NCBI GenBank assembly: GCA_003211695.1
Contig: QCSA01000006.1
Location: forward strand, 1 to 64,000
Source: Pelagibacteraceae bacterium AG-464-P07
GTDB lineage: Bacteria > Pseudomonadota > Alphaproteobacteria > Pelagibacterales > Pelagibacteraceae
DNA: 64,000 nt
Direction: 5' to 3'
Part shown: in pieces, positions 56,393-64,000 of the stretch
Position numbering within the stretch: the stretch's first letter is position 1
Layout of the letters: each line of letters opens with the position of its first letter
Notes under the pieces: model-generated
What the model was told of the DNA's origin: nothing
The model's input: only the letters and a program-made list of their open reading frames with translations
Databases searched by the model: none
Position numbers and translations under genes: made by a program

Positions 56393-57148
56393 ATGACATA
56401 CAAATACAAGTATTTTATTGCAAATTGGAAAATGTTTGGTGATTTTTCATCATTCAAGATAATAAATTTAGTTAATAATTATATTAACAAAATAAAATCA
56501 AAAAAAAGTAGAATTATATTTTGTGTTCCAAGCACTTTAATCAGCTATTTTAGCAATAGATTAAAAAAAAGTAATATTTTTATTGGAGCGCAAAATTGTC
56601 ATTACTTAGATGAGTATGGTTCCCACACTGGTTCAATTAATTCAAAAATGATTAAAAGCGCTGGGGCAAAGTATGTAATTCTAGGACACTCAGAAAATAG
56701 AATTGAAGGGGATACGGATAATCTAATCAATAATAAGATTAAATCTGCGATTAAGAATAATCTGGTCGTTATTTTTTGTATTGGAGAAACTTTAAATCAA
56801 AAAAAACAAAATTTAACCAATAAAATTTTATCTATGCAAATCGACAAAGGACTTAGGTTAGTAAAAAGCTTAAATAAAATTATTGTTTCATATGAACCTG
56901 TTTGGTCTATCGGGACTGGAAAAATTCCAACACATAAAGAATTAAATAACGCGGTTTCGTTCATAAAGTATAAATTGAATAAAAAGTTTAATAATAAACA
57001 TTCGGTGAAAATAATTTATGGTGGCTCGGTAAATGTAAAAAATATTGGTGAATTGATTACCATTCAAGGTATTAATGGTTTTTTGATAGGAGGAGCATCA
57101 CAATCCGCAAAAAAATTTATTGATATATTAAAAAATTGTTATAAGTAA
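56393..57148 (+). CDS. tpiA: Triosephosphate isomerase
   Basis: Interconverts dihydroxyacetone phosphate and glyceraldehyde 3-phosphate. The TIM barrel shows FIANWKMFGDF (catalytic Lys), AQNCHYLDEYGSHTGSIN, YVILGHSENRIEGDTD (catalytic His), the active-site Glu loop SYEPVWSIGTGKIPT, and IIYGGSVNVKN with FLIGGAS. It has 251 residues. It heads the plus-strand group tpiA-secG-pyrG-kdsA-eno, an order familiar from Alphaproteobacteria. Confidence 0.96.
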   Translation: MTYKYKYFIANWKMFGDFSSFKIINLVNNYINKIKSKKSRIIFCVPSTLISYFSNRLKKSNIFIGAQNCHYLDEYGSHTGSINSKMIKSAGAKYVILGHSENRIEGDTDNLINNKIKSAIKNNLVVIFCIGETLNQKKQNLTNKILSMQIDKGLRLVKSLNKIIVSYEPVWSIGTGKIPTHKELNNAVSFIKYKLNKKFNNKHSVKIIYGGSVNVKNIGELITIQGINGFLIGGASQSAKKFIDILKNCYK

Positions 57149-57153
57149 TCACT

Positions 57154-57459
57154 ATGGAAAATATACTCTTCACATTAAACATTATATTTGCAATTATCTT
57201 GATTATTTTGATCTTATTACAAAAATCAGAGGGAGGAGCTCTTGGAATTGGTGTTTCCCAAGAGAGCTTCATGTTTTCAAGATCAGCTAGCAATTTTTTC
57301 ACTAAAGCAACAGCGATAATTGCCACCTTATTCATAATTTGTAGTTTAAGTTTAACTATTATTGGCAAAAAAGAATTGCCTACCTCAATTTCAGTAATAG
57401 ACAAGATTGAAGAACAAAAAGAAGATTCATTACCTAAAATTCCTAAAAACGGCAATTAA
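57154..57459 (+). CDS. secG: Preprotein translocase subunit SecG
   Basis: A small inner-membrane protein with two hydrophobic helices (about 4-21 and 50-70) that assists SecYEG. The loop LLQKSEGGALGIGVSQESFMFSRSASNFFTKATAI is diagnostic. A short acidic/basic tail follows. It has 101 residues and lies between tpiA and pyrG, the usual alphaproteobacterial context. Confidence 0.92.
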   Translation: MENILFTLNIIFAIILIILILLQKSEGGALGIGVSQESFMFSRSASNFFTKATAIIATLFIICSLSLTIIGKKELPTSISVIDKIEEQKEDSLPKIPKNGN

Positions 57460-57499
57460 TCCTTTAAATTTGAAATTTAATTAGTTATAACATACTTCC

Positions 57500-59125
57500 A
57501 TGGCGCGATATGTATTTGTCACGGGCGGCGTGGTCTCATCGCTTGGAAAAGGATTATCTTCAGCATCGCTAGCAGCGTTATTGCAGCTAAGAGGTTTTAA
57601 AGTCAGAATTCGAAAACTAGATCCTTATTTAAACGTAGATCCTGGAACGATGAATCCTTTTCAACACGGAGAAGTTTTTGTAACCGATGATGGAGCAGAA
57701 ACTGATTTGGATATAGGTCATTACGAAAGATTTACAGGAATTTCAGCTACCAAATCTGATAATATTACAACAGGAGGTATTTACAGCGATATAATAAAAA
57801 AAGAAAGAAAAGGAGATTACTTAGGTGGAACTGTCCAAGTGGTTCCCCATGTGACTGACCGGATAAAAAAATTTATATCTCACGATATAAAAAACGAAGA
57901 TTTTGTAATTTGTGAAATTGGTGGAACGGTTGGTGATATAGAAAGTTTACCTTTTCTTGAAGCAATTAGGCAATTTTCTAACGACATAGACAAAAAGAAT
58001 AGTCTGTTTATTCATCTAACTCTAGTTCCATACATGAAAGCTTCAGGTGAACTCAAGACCAAACCAACTCAACATTCAGTAAAAGAACTAAGAAGTTTAG
58101 GTATTCAACCCGATATAATTATATGTAGATCAGAAAAGAAAATTCCAATCTCAGAAAGAAAAAAAATATCTTTATTTTGTAACGTAAATATTGAAAATGT
58201 TATTGAAACTATTGATGTCAAAACGATCTATGAAGCACCAATTAGTTTTCATAAAGAAAAACTTGACGATAGAGTCTTATCGCAATTTAATATTAAGAGT
58301 AAAAAATACCCGAATCTTACAAAATGGAAAAACATTACTTCAAAAATCCTAAATTCAAAAAAAGATGTAAACATAGGTATCATAGGAAAGTACGTTAATC
58401 TTAAAGATGCATATAAATCTTTAGACGAAGCGTTAATACACGGAGGAATATCAAACAATTTAAAAGTTAATCTTACTAGAATAGATTCGGAAAATTTAAA
58501 AATTCAAAACTTAAAATCATTATTAAAAGACGTGTCAGGCGTACTTATTCCTGGTGGTTTTGGCAAAAGAGGTAGTGAGGGAAAAATCGCTGCCATAAAA
58601 TATGCAAGATTAAACAATATACCTTTCTTTGGAATCTGTTTTGGTATGCAAATGGCAGTAATTGAGGCAGCCAGAAACTTATTAAAGATAAAAGACGCCT
58701 CAACCAGCGAATTTGGTAATAATTGTACTCCAGTTGTTGGTTTACTAGAAGAATGGCAAAAAGGAAAAAAAATATTTAAAGGAAGTGAAAAAAATTTAGG
58801 TGGAACAATGAGATTAGGTTTATATGAGGCAATATTAAAAAGTAACTCTTTGATATCTAAAATCTATTCGATGAAAAAAATTAAAGAAAGACACAGACAT
58901 AGATATGAAGTAAACATAAAATACAAAAAGGAATTTGAAAAAAAAGGATTGATTTTTTCTGCTTTATCACCAGACGGTATGTTACCTGAAATAATTGAAT
59001 TACAAAATCATCCATGGTTTGTTGGTGTTCAATTTCATCCTGAATTCAGATCAAAACCTTTTACTCCTCATCCTTTATTTTCATCTTTTGTTAAAGCCGT
59101 AGCAATAAATAAAAGGAAACATTGA
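57500..59125 (+). CDS. pyrG: CTP synthase
   Basis: Aminates UTP to CTP using glutamine. The N-terminal synthetase domain shows [70 protein letters not shown] and [19 protein letters not shown]. The C-terminal glutaminase has the catalytic Cys in [18 protein letters not shown] and QFHPEF. It has 541 residues, full length. Its stop shares a base with the kdsA start. Confidence 0.97.
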   Translation: MARYVFVTGGVVSSLGKGLSSASLAALLQLRGFKVRIRKLDPYLNVDPGTMNPFQHGEVFVTDDGAETDLDIGHYERFTGISATKSDNITTGGIYSDIIKKERKGDYLGGTVQVVPHVTDRIKKFISHDIKNEDFVICEIGGTVGDIESLPFLEAIRQFSNDIDKKNSLFIHLTLVPYMKASGELKTKPTQHSVKELRSLGIQPDIIICRSEKKIPISERKKISLFCNVNIENVIETIDVKTIYEAPISFHKEKLDDRVLSQFNIKSKKYPNLTKWKNITSKILNSKKDVNIGIIGKYVNLKDAYKSLDEALIHGGISNNLKVNLTRIDSENLKIQNLKSLLKDVSGVLIPGGFGKRGSEGKIAAIKYARLNNIPFFGICFGMQMAVIEAARNLLKIKDASTSEFGNNCTPVVGLLEEWQKGKKIFKGSEKNLGGTMRLGLYEAILKSNSLISKIYSMKKIKERHRHRYEVNIKYKKEFEKKGLIFSALSPDGMLPEIIELQNHPWFVGVQFHPEFRSKPFTPHPLFSSFVKAVAINKRKH

Positions 59126-59961
59126 TGGAAAACAAACTAGTTAAGTGCGGGAAATTAAATATTTCAAACTCTAGTCCATTTACTTTGATAGCAGGACCAT
59201 GCCAATTGGAAAATGAGAAACACGCCATAGATGTTGCTAGTAAGTTAAAAGAAATCACTCAAAAACTTAATATAGGGTTGATATTTAAAACGTCTTTTGA
59301 CAAAGCTAATCGAACTAGCCTAAAAGGCAAAAGAGGAGCTGGTCTAGAAAAATCTCTTCCAATTTTTGATAAAATTAGAAAAGAAGTAGGAATACCAATA
59401 TTAACAGATGTTCATACAATAGAACAATGTGAAATTGTTTCTAAACACGTAGACGTTTTACAGATACCAGCTTTTTTATGTAGACAAACAGATTTATTGG
59501 TTGCTGCTGCTAAAACAGAAAAAATTATAAATGTTAAGAAGGGTCAATTTTTAGCACCGTGGGATATGGTAAATGTTACAAATAAAATAGAAAACTCAGG
59601 TAATAAAAACATTTTAGTCACAGAGAGAGGTGCAAGTTTTGGTTACAATACTTTGGTTTCTGATATGAGATCACTAGTCATCATGGCAAAGAATGGTTAT
59701 CCAGTTGTTTTTGATGCTACACATTCAGTTCAACAACCAGGAGGTTTAGGAGATCAAACTGGAGGCCAGAGAGAATTTGTTGAGTATCTTGCACGCGCTG
59801 CTGTAGCAGTAGGAGTAGCTGCAGTTTTTATGGAAACACATCCTGATCCAGATAACGCACCATCTGATGGACCCAATATGGTTCCACTATCAAAAATGCC
59901 AAATTTATTAAAGCAACTCGTTGAAATTGATAAATTAATTAAGAATGCCAAAAATCATTAA
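59125..59961 (+). CDS. kdsA: 3-deoxy-D-manno-octulosonate 8-phosphate synthase
   Basis: Makes Kdo-8-phosphate from arabinose 5-phosphate and PEP for the LPS inner core. It shows [87 protein letters not shown] and [35 protein letters not shown]. The ATG at 59125 is preferred to the TTG one codon earlier. It overlaps eno by 17 nt. Together with the lpx genes, it shows that the cell makes Kdo-lipid A. Confidence 0.96.
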   Translation: MENKLVKCGKLNISNSSPFTLIAGPCQLENEKHAIDVASKLKEITQKLNIGLIFKTSFDKANRTSLKGKRGAGLEKSLPIFDKIRKEVGIPILTDVHTIEQCEIVSKHVDVLQIPAFLCRQTDLLVAAAKTEKIINVKKGQFLAPWDMVNVTNKIENSGNKNILVTERGASFGYNTLVSDMRSLVIMAKNGYPVVFDATHSVQQPGGLGDQTGGQREFVEYLARAAVAVGVAAVFMETHPDPDNAPSDGPNMVPLSKMPNLLKQLVEIDKLIKNAKNH

Positions 59962-61213
59962 GATTAAAGGCCGACAGGTTTTTGATAGCAGAGGAAATCC
60001 TACGGTTGAAGCTGAAGTTTATTCAGATGATGGTAATCATGCTTCCGCAATAGTTCCGTCAGGAGTTTCTAGGGGCACTCACGAAGCATTTGAGCTAAGA
60101 GATTTAGAAAACAAAGAATATTTAGGAAAGAGTGTTTTAAAATCTATTGAAATTGTGAATACTATTATTTCCAAATCTTTGAATAATTTTGACACTTTCG
60201 ATCAAAGAAAAATAGACCAAACTTTATTGAATTTAGATGGAACGAAGCAAAAAAAGAAACTAGGTGCAAATTCAATTTTGGCAGTTTCTATAGCTTCAAG
60301 CAAGTTAGCTGCAATTTCAAAAAAAATTTCATTATTTAAATATTTAGGTGGAATTTCAAGTAATCAATTGCCATTACCATTAATGAATATAATTAACGGC
60401 GGAGCACATGCTAGCAATTCACTTAGAATACAGGAATTTATGATACGTCCAGAAAAAGCAAAAACGTTTTCAGAAGCAGTAAAAATATGTTTTTTGGTAA
60501 TACAAAAATTAAAAACTCTTTTAAATCAAAAAAATTTTTCAACATCGGTAGGTGACGAAGGTGGCTTTGCTCCATCCTTAAATAATAATGAGGAGGCAAT
60601 TGAATTTATTTTAGAGTCTATAGAAAAAGCAGGCTTTAAACCAGGCAATGAAGTTTCAATTTGTTTAGATGTTGCTTCAAACGAATTGTATAAAAATGGA
60701 AAATATTCTGTGCAGTCTGCAAATTTTGATGATCCAAAAAAAACAATTGATTACTATTTAGATTTAATTGATAAATATCCAATCAAATCTATTGAAGATC
60801 CTTTTGCAGAAGATGATTGGATGTCTTGGGCTAGATTTATGCAATTAATCAAAGCCAGTAATAAAAATATCCAAGTTGTTGGAGATGATTTATTTGTGAC
60901 CAATAAAGAAAGATTGAGTAAAGGTATAAAAGAGCAGGGAGCAAATGCTATATTAGTTAAACCAAATCAAATAGGTACACTAACTGAGACTATAGATGTC
61001 ATCAAATTAGCACATAAAAATGCTTATAAAACAATCATATCACACAGATCAGGAGACTCAGAGGATACTTTTATAGCTGATCTAGCAGTAGCCACAGGTT
61101 CTTCTCAAATTAAAACGGGATCTTTAGCAAGATCGGAAAGAGTTGCTAAATATAATAGGTTATTAAGAATTGAAGAAGAACTTGGAAAACATGCAAAAAT
61201 GGCTAATATTTAA
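59945..61213 (+). CDS. eno: Enolase
   Basis: Converts 2-phosphoglycerate to PEP. The opening [38 protein letters not shown] (with Ser-Arg-Gly-Thr in place of the common SGASTGxxEA), [32 protein letters not shown], and [33 protein letters not shown] are all present. It has 422 residues. Its product also feeds KdsA, encoded just upstream, and NeuB at the other end of the window. Confidence 0.96.
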   Translation: MPKIIKIKGRQVFDSRGNPTVEAEVYSDDGNHASAIVPSGVSRGTHEAFELRDLENKEYLGKSVLKSIEIVNTIISKSLNNFDTFDQRKIDQTLLNLDGTKQKKKLGANSILAVSIASSKLAAISKKISLFKYLGGISSNQLPLPLMNIINGGAHASNSLRIQEFMIRPEKAKTFSEAVKICFLVIQKLKTLLNQKNFSTSVGDEGGFAPSLNNNEEAIEFILESIEKAGFKPGNEVSICLDVASNELYKNGKYSVQSANFDDPKKTIDYYLDLIDKYPIKSIEDPFAEDDWMSWARFMQLIKASNKNIQVVGDDLFVTNKERLSKGIKEQGANAILVKPNQIGTLTETIDVIKLAHKNAYKTIISHRSGDSEDTFIADLAVATGSSQIKTGSLARSERVAKYNRLLRIEEELGKHAKMANI

Positions 61214-61216
61214 TGA

Positions 61217-61513
61217 ATGAGGATAGTTGAAATATTAAAAAAAAATTATTTTCTTCTAATTAATATATTCTTCTTTATTTATATTGCTTTTAATTTATTG
61301 GATGGAGAACGTGGATTATTTTCATATTTTGAAAAAAAGGTAATTCAAAATCAATTAATTCAGAAAAAAAATAATTTAACAACTGAACTTAATGATGTTG
61401 AAAAAAAAATTCTTCTTTTGACAGAAAATATTGATTTAGATTATTTGGAAATTCTCTATAGAGAAAAATTTTTTTACGGAAAACCAAATGAAGAAGTATA
61501 TTTAAATCGATAA
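61217..61513 (+). CDS. ftsB: FtsB/DivIC-type septum formation initiator
   Basis: A 98-residue bitopic membrane protein with one N-terminal hydrophobic helix ([19 protein letters not shown]), then a coiled coil (residues about 40-75) and a short C-terminal tail ([20 protein letters not shown]). This architecture and the position after eno identify a FtsB-like divisome protein. In many relatives the pyruvate dehydrogenase genes follow, but here lipA begins 1 nt downstream. Sequence identity within the family is always low. Confidence 0.8.
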   Translation: MRIVEILKKNYFLLINIFFFIYIAFNLLDGERGLFSYFEKKVIQNQLIQKKNNLTTELNDVEKKILLLTENIDLDYLEILYREKFFYGKPNEEVYLNR

Positions 61514-61514
61514 T

Positions 61515-62453
61515 ATGATAATTAGACACCCAGAAAAAATTAACAAACCATCAAATCCAATTAAAAAAAAACCTGAATGGATAAGGTCCAAAATAACCAA
61601 TTCCCAGAATTTTTTTTTAACAAAAAGCATAATTAAAAAAAATAATTTGAATACCGTTTGTCAGGAAGCGAACTGTCCAAATATTACTGAATGTTGGAGC
61701 AAGAAACATGCTACATTTATGATCATGGGTGATACTTGTACGAGAGCATGTGGATTTTGTGATGTTAAAACTGGCAAACCAAAATCCTTGGATTTATTAG
61801 AACCCATAAAAATTGCAAAAGCTACCAAAGAACTTAGTTTAAAACACGTTGTAATTACATCGGTCGACCGGGACGATTTAAGAGACGGTGGCGCAGAACA
61901 TTTTTCAGAAGTAATAAGAGAAACTAGAAGACTTAATAAAAATACGACTATTGAAGTTTTAACTCCAGATTTTTTAAGAAAAGGTAATGCTTATAAAAAA
62001 GTTGTAGAGGCCAATCCTGACGTGTTTAATCACAATATAGAAACAGTCCCAAGTCTTTATTTAAAAGTTAGACCAGGTTCAAGATATTTTGCTTCCGTGG
62101 AACTATTAAAGTCTGCCAAAAAAATAAATAATAAAATATTTACTAAATCTGGAATTATGCTTGGACTAGGAGAGGAAAGAGATGAGATTTTGCAAGTAAT
62201 GGATGATCTAATTAGCGCTGAAGTTGATTTTTTAACAATAGGGCAATATTTACAGCCTTCTGTTAAACATTACCCTTTAAAGAGATATGTTCATCCAGAA
62301 GAGTTTGAGGAGTTAAAAACAATTGCAAAAAGTAAGGGATTTTTAATAGTCGCTTCATCACCACTTACTAGATCATCATACCACGCAGATGAAGATTTTT
62401 CTAATATGAAAAAATTGAGAGAAAATCAGTCTCAATGCCATCAGCTTCAATAA
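61515..62453 (+). CDS. lipA: Lipoyl synthase
   Basis: A radical-SAM enzyme that inserts two sulfurs into protein-bound octanoyl groups. The auxiliary cluster Cys49/54/60 lies in [12 protein letters not shown], and the radical-SAM CxxxCxxC is Cys75/79/82 (CTRACGFC). [35 protein letters not shown] and [10 protein letters not shown] are conserved. It has 312 residues. It overlaps the next gene by 19 nt. The pyruvate dehydrogenase that it normally serves is not in the window. Confidence 0.96.
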   Translation: MIIRHPEKINKPSNPIKKKPEWIRSKITNSQNFFLTKSIIKKNNLNTVCQEANCPNITECWSKKHATFMIMGDTCTRACGFCDVKTGKPKSLDLLEPIKIAKATKELSLKHVVITSVDRDDLRDGGAEHFSEVIRETRRLNKNTTIEVLTPDFLRKGNAYKKVVEANPDVFNHNIETVPSLYLKVRPGSRYFASVELLKSAKKINNKIFTKSGIMLGLGEERDEILQVMDDLISAEVDFLTIGQYLQPSVKHYPLKRYVHPEEFEELKTIAKSKGFLIVASSPLTRSSYHADEDFSNMKKLRENQSQCHQLQ

Positions 62454-62884
62454 CAAAAAAAATTCCCTGTTCTAAAAAGAATTTAATTGGAATGGTACTT
62501 GATATTGAAAAATATCCAGAATTTGTCCCGTGGTGTTTAGGTGGAAAAATTCACACTAACATTGATAAGGGAAATACAGTAGAAATTACTGCTGACCTTA
62601 CCATTGGAAAAAGTTTTTTTAGCGAAACATATAAAAGTTTTGTTATTTACAATAAATCTACTGACTCAATAAATGTAACTAATATAGAAGGACCGCTAAA
62701 ACATTTGGAAAATAAATGGACTTTTAGGCAAACTGGCGATTTAAGCGAGGTAGATTTTCATGTTGATTTTGAGCTTAAAAATAAAATTTTAAATATTTTA
62801 ATGATTAAAACTTTTGATTTAGGTTTAAAAAAAATAGCAGATGCTTTTGAAAAAAGAGCTAACGAGTTATTTAATAAAACTTAA
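62435..62884 (+). CDS. Coq10/RatA-family START-domain protein
   Basis: A 149-residue START-like lipid-binding protein. The opening [35 protein letters not shown] and the ending [17 protein letters not shown] match the Coq10/RatA family, which binds ubiquinone or is annotated as a toxin in enteric bacteria. Beside lipA and pncC this is the normal alphaproteobacterial neighbour. Ubiquinone handling is more likely than toxicity in this core context, but that is inference. It overlaps lipA by 19 nt and converges on pncC with an 18-nt 3' overlap. Confidence 0.85.
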   Translation: MPSASITKKIPCSKKNLIGMVLDIEKYPEFVPWCLGGKIHTNIDKGNTVEITADLTIGKSFFSETYKSFVIYNKSTDSINVTNIEGPLKHLENKWTFRQTGDLSEVDFHVDFELKNKILNILMIKTFDLGLKKIADAFEKRANELFNKT

Positions 62885-63346
62885 AATAAGATCTAGAGAT
62901 TTATTGACCGCGGCTTTTTGAATATACAAACGACCTTTGTTTTTAAATAAGTGTTTTTTAATTAAAGTTTTATTACCCTTTTTAATACCGATATAAACCA
63001 AGCCCACAGGTTTTTTCCTTGTACCACCTTTTGGGCCAGCTATACCTGTAATTGAAACAGATACTCTTGTTTTACCGATTTTACTTAAGTTTCTTAACAT
63101 AGAAAGGCAGGTTTGATAACTAACTGCACCATACATTCTTATGATTTTTTTTGGAATTTTAAGAACACTATTTTTAGATTGATTTGAATAAGTAACTAAA
63201 CCAAGAGCAAATACTTTAGAAGATCCACTAACCGAAGTAATAGTACTTGAAAGTAAACCTCCAGTACAAGACTCTGCAAAAGAAATTTTTAATTTTTTTC
63301 TTTTTAATAAATTTATAATTTTTTTTGCTATAGTTTCCATATACAT
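62867..63346 (-). CDS. pncC: CinA C-terminal/PncC-like nicotinamide-nucleotide amidase
   Basis: A 159-residue stand-alone CinA C-terminal domain, which deamidates NMN in pyridine nucleotide recycling. It shows [36 protein letters not shown], the GAVS segment, [27 protein letters not shown] and a basic C-terminus. The N-terminal MoCF domain of full-length CinA is absent, as is usual in this gene cluster. It overlaps pgpA by 19 nt. Confidence 0.92.
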   Translation of the reverse strand: [159 protein letters not shown]

Positions 63347-63819
63347 AATATTATTATAGAAGCATAAATTCCCGCAATAATATCATCAAGTAATACACCT
63401 AAACCATTTTTCATTTTTTCATCAATAATGCTACATGGGAAAGGTTTCGATATATCAAAGAGCCTAAACAGAAAAAAAGCTAAAAAAGTACTGTAAAACA
63501 AATTCCCATGTAAAAAAGGTTCATTAGAGTTTATAAAAAATATGGTGAATAAAGGCATTAACTGTCCAAAAAATTCATCAATAACTATTTCTTTTGGATC
63601 TTTTTTTTTAAAAAATTTTGAGTATTTATCTATTAAAGAAATTGATAATAAAAAAAAAATTATTAAAATAATAAAAACAAAAATTAAATTTTCAAAAATA
63701 TTTTTATAAAAAAAATAAAATAAAATACATGTTATTAATGATGCAAAAGAACCAGGAGCATATTTTATGCGACCTATATTACACATTGTTAATATAGCTA
63801 AATTAATTTTATCAATCAT
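63328..63819 (-). CDS. pgpA: Phosphatidylglycerophosphatase A
   Basis: This membrane phosphatase makes phosphatidylglycerol. The 163-residue protein begins near GRIKYAPGSFASLITCILFYFF. IVIDEFFGQLMPLF and FRLFDISKPFPCSIIDEKMKNGLGVLLDDIIAGIYASIII carry the conserved acidic residues, and four hydrophobic segments are visible. It overlaps pncC by 19 nt and the upstream ispF by 8 nt. Confidence 0.92.
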   Translation of the reverse strand: MIDKINLAILTMCNIGRIKYAPGSFASLITCILFYFFYKNIFENLIFVFIILIIFFLLSISLIDKYSKFFKKKDPKEIVIDEFFGQLMPLFTIFFINSNEPFLHGNLFYSTFLAFFLFRLFDISKPFPCSIIDEKMKNGLGVLLDDIIAGIYASIIILCIWKL

Positions 63820-64000
63820 ATTTAATAACTGAAGCTATAACTTCTGCAGCTATAGCTTTTTCTTTTCCAATTAAACCAAGTTTTTCTGTTGTCTTACCTT
63901 TGATGTTTATTTGATTAGAATCTATTTCACATATCTTACTTATTCTATTTATCATTTTATTTGCATATTTTTTTATTTTAGGTTTTTGAGCAATAATATT
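63812..64000 (-). CDS. ispF: 2-C-methyl-D-erythritol 2,4-cyclodiphosphate synthase, C-terminal part (IspF or IspDF)
   Basis: Sixty-two codons plus a TGA stop at 63812 enter from the right edge. The end reads AQKPKIKKYANKMINRI, then INIKGKTTEKLGLIGKEKAIAAEVIASVI, the conserved IspF C-terminus containing the substrate-binding Thr-Thr-Glu. In Alphaproteobacteria this domain is often the second half of a fused IspDF; the front is outside the window, so fusion cannot be judged. It overlaps the pgpA start by 8 nt. Confidence 0.9.
   Translation of the reverse strand, partial: NIIAQKPKIKKYANKMINRISKICEIDSNQINIKGKTTEKLGLIGKEKAIAAEVIASVIKYD

Noticed and set aside
62435-62884. RatA-type ribosome-association toxin
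   Set aside because: The family overlaps with Coq10 ubiquinone-binding proteins; the core lipA neighbourhood and absence of an antitoxin (RatB) make a toxin role unlikely.

Overview
This window is a gene-dense, very AT-rich stretch of bacterial chromosome. By eye it is roughly 30% G+C, falling to 20-25% in parts of the left end. Gene content and order are alphaproteobacterial. The markers are nuoA-N followed by a short birA, coaX, RNase J, a short-form proS, lolC/lolD and dnaE; then rpsB-tsf-frr-uppS-cdsA-dxr-bamA-skp-lpxD-fabZ-lpxA-lpxI-lpxB; then trpE-G-D-C next to lexA; then pyrG-kdsA-eno-ftsB and lipA-ratA beside pncC-pgpA-ispF. Low G+C, many 1-19 nt gene overlaps, almost no intergenic DNA and small proteins point to a streamlined marine lineage such as SAR11 (Pelagibacterales) or something of similar lifestyle. 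That placement is inference, because no rRNA lies in the window.

Layout: (1) 1-12,624 is an accessory surface-glycan island. It holds a sialic/legionaminic-type synthase (NeuB, running off the left edge), an SDR reductase, a GT-B-like protein, a macrocin-type O-methyltransferase, a PhyH-type dioxygenase, a NodU/CmcH carbamoyltransferase, an FkbM-like protein, a DegT aminotransferase, a sugar N-formyltransferase, a GT4 glycosyltransferase and a CDP-glycerol glycerophosphotransferase-like protein. Strand changes are frequent, and the carbamoyltransferase has a clearly higher G+C content and a 3' frameshift. (2) 12,625-13,086 is the longest gene-free stretch and contains an unexplained patch of higher G+C. 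(3) 13,087-13,244 carries tRNA-Val(TAC) and tRNA-Asp(GTC), which mark the border between island and core. (4) 13,332-27,261 is a complete 14-gene respiratory complex I operon. (5) 27,261-36,975 runs from birA to dnaE. (6) 36,976-48,869 begins with a structured rpsB leader and continues through translation factors, isoprenoid and phospholipid enzymes, BamA/Skp and the lipid A pathway. (7) On the minus strand, 48,852-56,333 carries gltX, lexA with a perfect GTTC-N7-GTTC SOS box, trpCDGE and a PpiD-like chaperone. (8) 56,393-62,884 runs rightwards from tpiA to ratA. (9) 62,867-64,000 (minus) holds pncC, pgpA and the 3' end of ispF.

The core genes form long translationally coupled operons for energy conservation, envelope biogenesis (lipid A, Kdo, outer-membrane protein assembly) and central metabolism. 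The island would build and decorate a surface polysaccharide: a nonulosonic-acid backbone plus amino-, N-formyl-, O-methyl-, O-carbamoyl- and possibly hydroxyl modifications.

Several genes usually embedded in these clusters are missing here: pyrH, rseP, pdhABC/lpd, moaC/moeA, comEC and gltA. No CRISPR array, IS element or prophage was seen. The most rewarding spots for follow-up are the pseudoknot-like rpsB leader with its probable TTG start, the foreign frameshifted carbamoyltransferase, the possible N-terminal fusion on NeuB, and the unexplained patch at 12,787-12,960.
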